From: Podochytrium sp. JEL0797
Taxonomy: Eukaryota > Chytridiomycota > Chytridiomycetes > Chytridiales > Chytriomycetaceae
Direction: 5' to 3'
Length of the DNA stretch: 42,844 bases
Assembly (NCBI GenBank): GCA_027596195.1
Contig: JADGJG010000110.1
Coordinates: 1 to 42,844, forward strand
The position numbers and the translations under genes are program-made. Below the pieces are notes generated by a model. The model was given only the letters and a program-made list of their open reading frames with translations, was not told where the DNA came from and made no database searches. Positions 40,136-42,844 of the stretch are shown here, piece after piece. Position 1 is the stretch's first letter, and the number at the start of each line of letters is the position of its first letter.

Positions 40136-40699
40136 CCAGCATCCCAGGTATTCCAAAAGTGCTCTGCACAGGGAACGATGCGAGTTTTCCAGTGATGTGT
40201 TGGTGCTGAGACAAGAGAAGTTCCCGCGAGCCATGGGAGAACTGCTTTGATGTTTGTTGGGAACCACGAATATATTTGGGGTGAAGAACATGTTATTTGG
40301 AAGGGGGATCATGTGGCAACGATGGATCCCTGTTGTTCCAACACGGAAACGCACCGCATTCAATGGAATCTCAACTAATTCATCACAAACTCCAAGGCTA
40401 CTTTGAAAATCCGTACGCATGTGATTTATTCTACTCAAAAGCGAGGCACACCTTCCGACGGGAAAGGAAAAGGTGAGAACCCAGCGGGATTGAAGCGCGT
40501 TTCATTCCATGAGTTCTCATTCAAATTAAATCGTACTCACAGAGAACGTGCGGTCAACATCCGCGCATGCATTCCCGTAGTCAAAAGGGTGAAAAAATGA
40601 CTTTTCGTCTGGGAAAAAAGGAAAATGCTCCGCACAGGGATCGAACCTGTGACCTTGGCGTTATTAGCACCACGCTCTAACCAACTGAGCTAGCGGAGG
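40136..40699 (-). repeat. right copy of the inverted ~560 bp tRNA-linked duplication
   Basis: Reverse complement of this stretch matches 17611-18168. The tRNA portion is nearly identical, flanking similarity is lower, and similarity ends at the tRNA 5' end (40699) and around 40136. The frame LGVCDELVEIP...AVRF..GTT is readable here too. Confidence 0.8.
40626..40699 (-). tRNA. tRNA-Ile (AAT) copy with a mismatched first base pair
   Basis: It equals the 17611 tRNA except at the first base, which is C instead of G, leaving C1 opposite C72 and a six-pair acceptor stem. Anticodon AAT, A box and B box are intact, and a run of six T follows ~10 bases downstream on the transcribed strand. It may still be transcribed, but the acceptor end is likely impaired, so it may be a tRNA pseudogene. 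Confidence 0.85.
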
Positions 40700-40851
40700 A
40701 GATAGTTACTAGATTATAGATTAATCTGATTAAGACTGTAACAAACCCAATAATGAAGAATTTGTTTCAATGACATATCAAGCGTGGCTGGAATTGGAAG
40801 CCACTGGTGCCATGATCACTGCTGCTAGCTCCTTCTCTTTCTGAAATATGT

Positions 40852-41975
40852 TTATGTATTAAAATTCACGACACTGTTGAGTCCGGTGGACACCATATTC
40901 TCGTTCACAATCATGAGACTGTTCGGTTGAGCGGAAGACTGGCGCCTGGATGCATTCGATACTTTCCTTGGACTGGGGTTTATGATTTGTTGACCACCCA
41001 TTGATGCCGATGGTCTCCGTTGCTCCTTGCTAACACGAATCTTTCCTTGGACTGATTCTCTGACGTCCTCTATCACGTGTATTAGTTATATAAAATAGCA
41101 AACATAACTCAACTTAAAAACAATTCTGTGTTCATCAAAATCACATATACAGCGTCCTGCATAACAGACATGATACTCCACAAGTTTGGATCCATCGGAA
41201 CAAACGTGGAGTACAAGAATATAATCTCAATGATGAGAACAAACACGGATCTCCACACGTTCTCTTTGACCATGTGGAACATGATGGTTTTGAATTCAAA
41301 TCCAGTCTGAATTGCTTGCGAGATGAACGTGGAGATGGGTCCAATCGTGGCAAGAAGGTCGCAGAGAATGTCGCCGATTGTGAAATATAATCCAGTGGTC
41401 GAGTTTTGGATGTACTGGCAGGTATTTGATTCTGTCGCCCATGAACCGACTGACCAACAAACATCAAGAATGCCCCATACGAATCGGTACACACCGACAA
41501 GAATCGAAACCCTTCCGAAATTCTTGTTCATTCTCATGATGACGTACGATTTGTACAGAATAAATAGGTCTGTGGCATGTCAATGATGAGCGGGTATTGC
41601 TGAAGCTGAAAATTACCGAAAACGATCATGAACGCGTGAAAAAACGCGTTATTTATGATTGAAGAGACTAGGCACGAGGAAGGGTCGACCGCAAAATAGT
41701 TCCACATGGTCGTCGACCCACAACCAACGGCTGCGACATCAAAAATAATTATTGCAATCAGCGCCAAGTTCGAGGTTTTGCTGCACCGTGTCGATTCGAT
41801 CAGTCTTGGGACTGATGATGCCAAAATTTTGTTAATTTTGCGTCGTCACGCTCGTTTGCGAAATACCGGCAACCGTCAGTGATATTAATCCCGTTTGGAA
41901 ATACGCCGCTGTGATGAAGATGGAAACGGGCCCTGAAATGTTGGCAAGTGAGGCTGGATCTGTGCTGTTCGCCAT
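40852..41975 (-). CDS. seven-transmembrane protein, GPCR-like, family not recognised, four exons
   Basis: Exons 41975-41867, 41811-41617, 41569-41114 and 41069-40852 give 325 residues. The N-terminus is short and carries two N-glycosylation sites (NST, NIS). Seven hydrophobic helices follow, among them GPVSIFITAAYFQTGLISL, NLALIAIIIFDVAAVG, AFFHAFMIVFDLFILYKSYV, VSILVGVYRFVWGILDVCW, SVFVLIIEIIFLYSTFVP and SIMSVMQDAVYVILMNTELF; a basic, Ser-rich tail of ~75 residues (KIRVSKEQRRPSASMGG) would be cytoplasmic. The topology suggests a receptor, but no class A, B or C motif such as DRY or NPxxY is seen, so it is better called a 7TM protein. The last donor is GTTGAG. Pieces of a second copy lie directly upstream at 42050-42743. 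Confidence 0.75.
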
Positions 41976-42049
41976 ATTTTGCAAATCGATGTAAATCTCT
42001 TTTCCCTGAAAATCTATTCCATCTCAAAAACATAAAATCTTCAACTTGT

Positions 42050-42240
42050 CGAGTCTCTTGACGAAGACAGATTGAAAATATGAATCAAACTCAGCTCAAA
42101 AACAATTCCATGTTCATCACATAGACAGTGTCCTGCACGACAAACATGATAACGTTCGGATCCATTGGAACCAACGCGGAGTACAAGAAAATAATCTCGA
42201 TGATGAGAACAAACACGGATCTTAGCACGTTCGCCTTCAC
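42050..42240 (-). pseudogene. fragment of a second 7TM copy (helices 6-7)
   Basis: The frame reads VLRSVFVLIIEIIFLYSALV, PMDPNVIMFVVQDTVYVMN and MELFLS, matching helices six and seven of the 40852 gene with a four-residue deletion after PMDPN. It begins abruptly at ~42240 next to the SET fragment and ends 75 bp upstream of the intact gene's start. Confidence 0.8.
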
Positions 42241-42482
42241 GCCGCGCTCATTCGGTTCGTGTTGAAGAGACCAGCTGGCTGTGGGAGTGAAGGATTCACA
42301 TTTGCAAGGGAGAGTGCATCGCTGCTGAAGCTCTTGGCGAGAATGTTTTCGCCAGGGAAAAGCGACACAACGGGAACCTCGCGCAGAAAACGGCGGCCAA
42401 CGGCGAGTGGCGAGGTGGCGATCATGCCCTTTCCCTTGCTGAGAATATCGGTGATGGTGTAGAGCTTTTTGGGTTTACCCAT
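42237..42482 (-). pseudogene. N-terminal fragment of a SET-domain protein
   Basis: ATG 42482 opens MGKPKKLYTITDILSKGKGM, then IATSPLAVGRRFLREVPVVSL, the KGKGMxAT...G...L.E.P.. start of SET domains in fungal MYND/TPR-SET proteins. The frame runs 81 residues and ends where 7TM-derived sequence begins. The catalytic NH.C and Y motifs of SET are absent, so it cannot be an active methyltransferase. It may be a gene 5' end truncated by rearrangement. Confidence 0.55.
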
Positions 42483-42689
42483 GGCGGAATGTCATTTTTG
42501 GTGGGTTTAAAAATAGACTTCGCATCCACTGTGAATTCTAAACTGACGCGTCTTTTGGTCGCGATCAAGACCGGAAAAAGCACAAAGGTTCAAGGAATAG
42601 TCGAGAAGTAGAAAGTTGGGAGGGCTGAGTGGGCAACTCTGGCTACCAATCAATTTTAGATAGCCATGATTGCTGCTGCATACTCCCGC

Positions 42690-42743
42690 CCATTTACTAA
42701 AATTCACGACACTGTTGGGTATGGACACCATATTCTCATCCAC
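42690..42743 (-). pseudogene. fragment of the 7TM C-terminal tail
   Basis: The frame DENMVSIPNSVVNF matches the tail end NENMVSTGLNSVVNF of the intact 7TM protein with three residues lost. It lies on the far side of the SET fragment, so the second 7TM copy has been reordered. The remaining ~100 bp to the window end show nothing I can support. Confidence 0.65.
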
Positions 42744-42844
42744 AATCCTTTTTAGCTTGCTATAAAGCTAATAGTCCTTTTTCTCCGTGCGGATCCAGAT
42801 CAGACCTATCAAATTCGGAATATATTCATTTGACTACGAAAATT

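Noticed and set aside
42237..42482. Intact SET-domain methyltransferase gene
   Set aside because: Only the domain start is present; the catalytic motifs are missing and the sequence passes into 7TM-derived DNA.
1..42844. CRISPR array, bacterial operon or phage-like region
   Set aside because: No regularly spaced repeats were seen; spliced introns and eukaryotic gene content throughout exclude a prokaryotic origin.

Overview
The window reads as nuclear DNA of a zoosporic, chytrid-like fungus. Genes are dense, introns are about 50-90 bp with GT..AG ends (several rebuilt here by eye, some with TACTAAT-like branch sites), and the gene set includes fungal-type products (alkaline ceramidase, WSC-like wall proteins, GH18 chitinase, ABCC transporter, MYND proteins) beside conserved eukaryotic housekeeping genes. 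Taxonomy is an inference from gene content, not from a marker gene. Exon coordinates below were derived by reading splice sites, frame continuity and family conservation; no alignment was run.

Layout. 1-376: 3' end of an adenosine kinase. 641-1759 (-): alkaline ceramidase. 1882-2223 (-): small secreted protein. 2478-6761 (-): first arm of a WSC-like cluster (decayed WSC-GH18 copy, WSC-TM-SAM protein, intact WSC-GH18 chitinase). 7405-9708 (-): YTH-domain m6A reader. 9803-10410 (-): unresolved multi-membrane-segment locus. 10530-14400 (+): second arm (TM-SAM protein lacking the ectodomain, WSC-TM-SAM, WSC with GPI-like tail, decayed GH18 fragment). 14488-17450 (+): F-box protein and beta-lactamase-type serine hydrolase. 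17611: tRNA-Ile(AAT) at the edge of a ~560 bp segment that recurs inverted at 40136-40699. 18302-19432 (+): NSE2 SUMO ligase followed by a broken copy of its last exon. 19849-20820 (-): Nas6/gankyrin. 21152-25749 (+): full ABCC transporter. 26956-28479 (+): unknown Ser/Arg-rich protein with a decayed partial copy at 29150-29480. 29599-30561 (-): MRT4. 31377-31671 (-): complex I NDUFB2-like subunit. 34083-35399 (+): KDM8/JMJD5-type JmjC protein. 35493-36800 (-): the one intact member of a MYND zinc-finger family with at least six broken copies in the last 17 kb. 38215-39900 (-): three copies of a secreted 12-cysteine protein. 40852-41975 (-): seven-transmembrane protein, followed to the window end by fragments of a second copy mixed with a SET-domain fragment.

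The most unusual content is the WSC-like cluster. One eight-cysteine ectodomain is joined to three different C-termini: a transmembrane helix plus cytoplasmic SAM domain, a GH18 chitinase, or a GPI-like anchor signal. One paralogue keeps TM and SAM but has lost the ectodomain. None of the intact members shows a classical N-terminal signal peptide. This suggests a locally evolving set of wall-binding, wall-cutting and signalling proteins. The rest of the window shows much partial gene duplication and decay (MYND, NSE2, Ser/Arg protein, 7TM, Cys-rich protein, tRNA segment), so the region looks recombinationally active.
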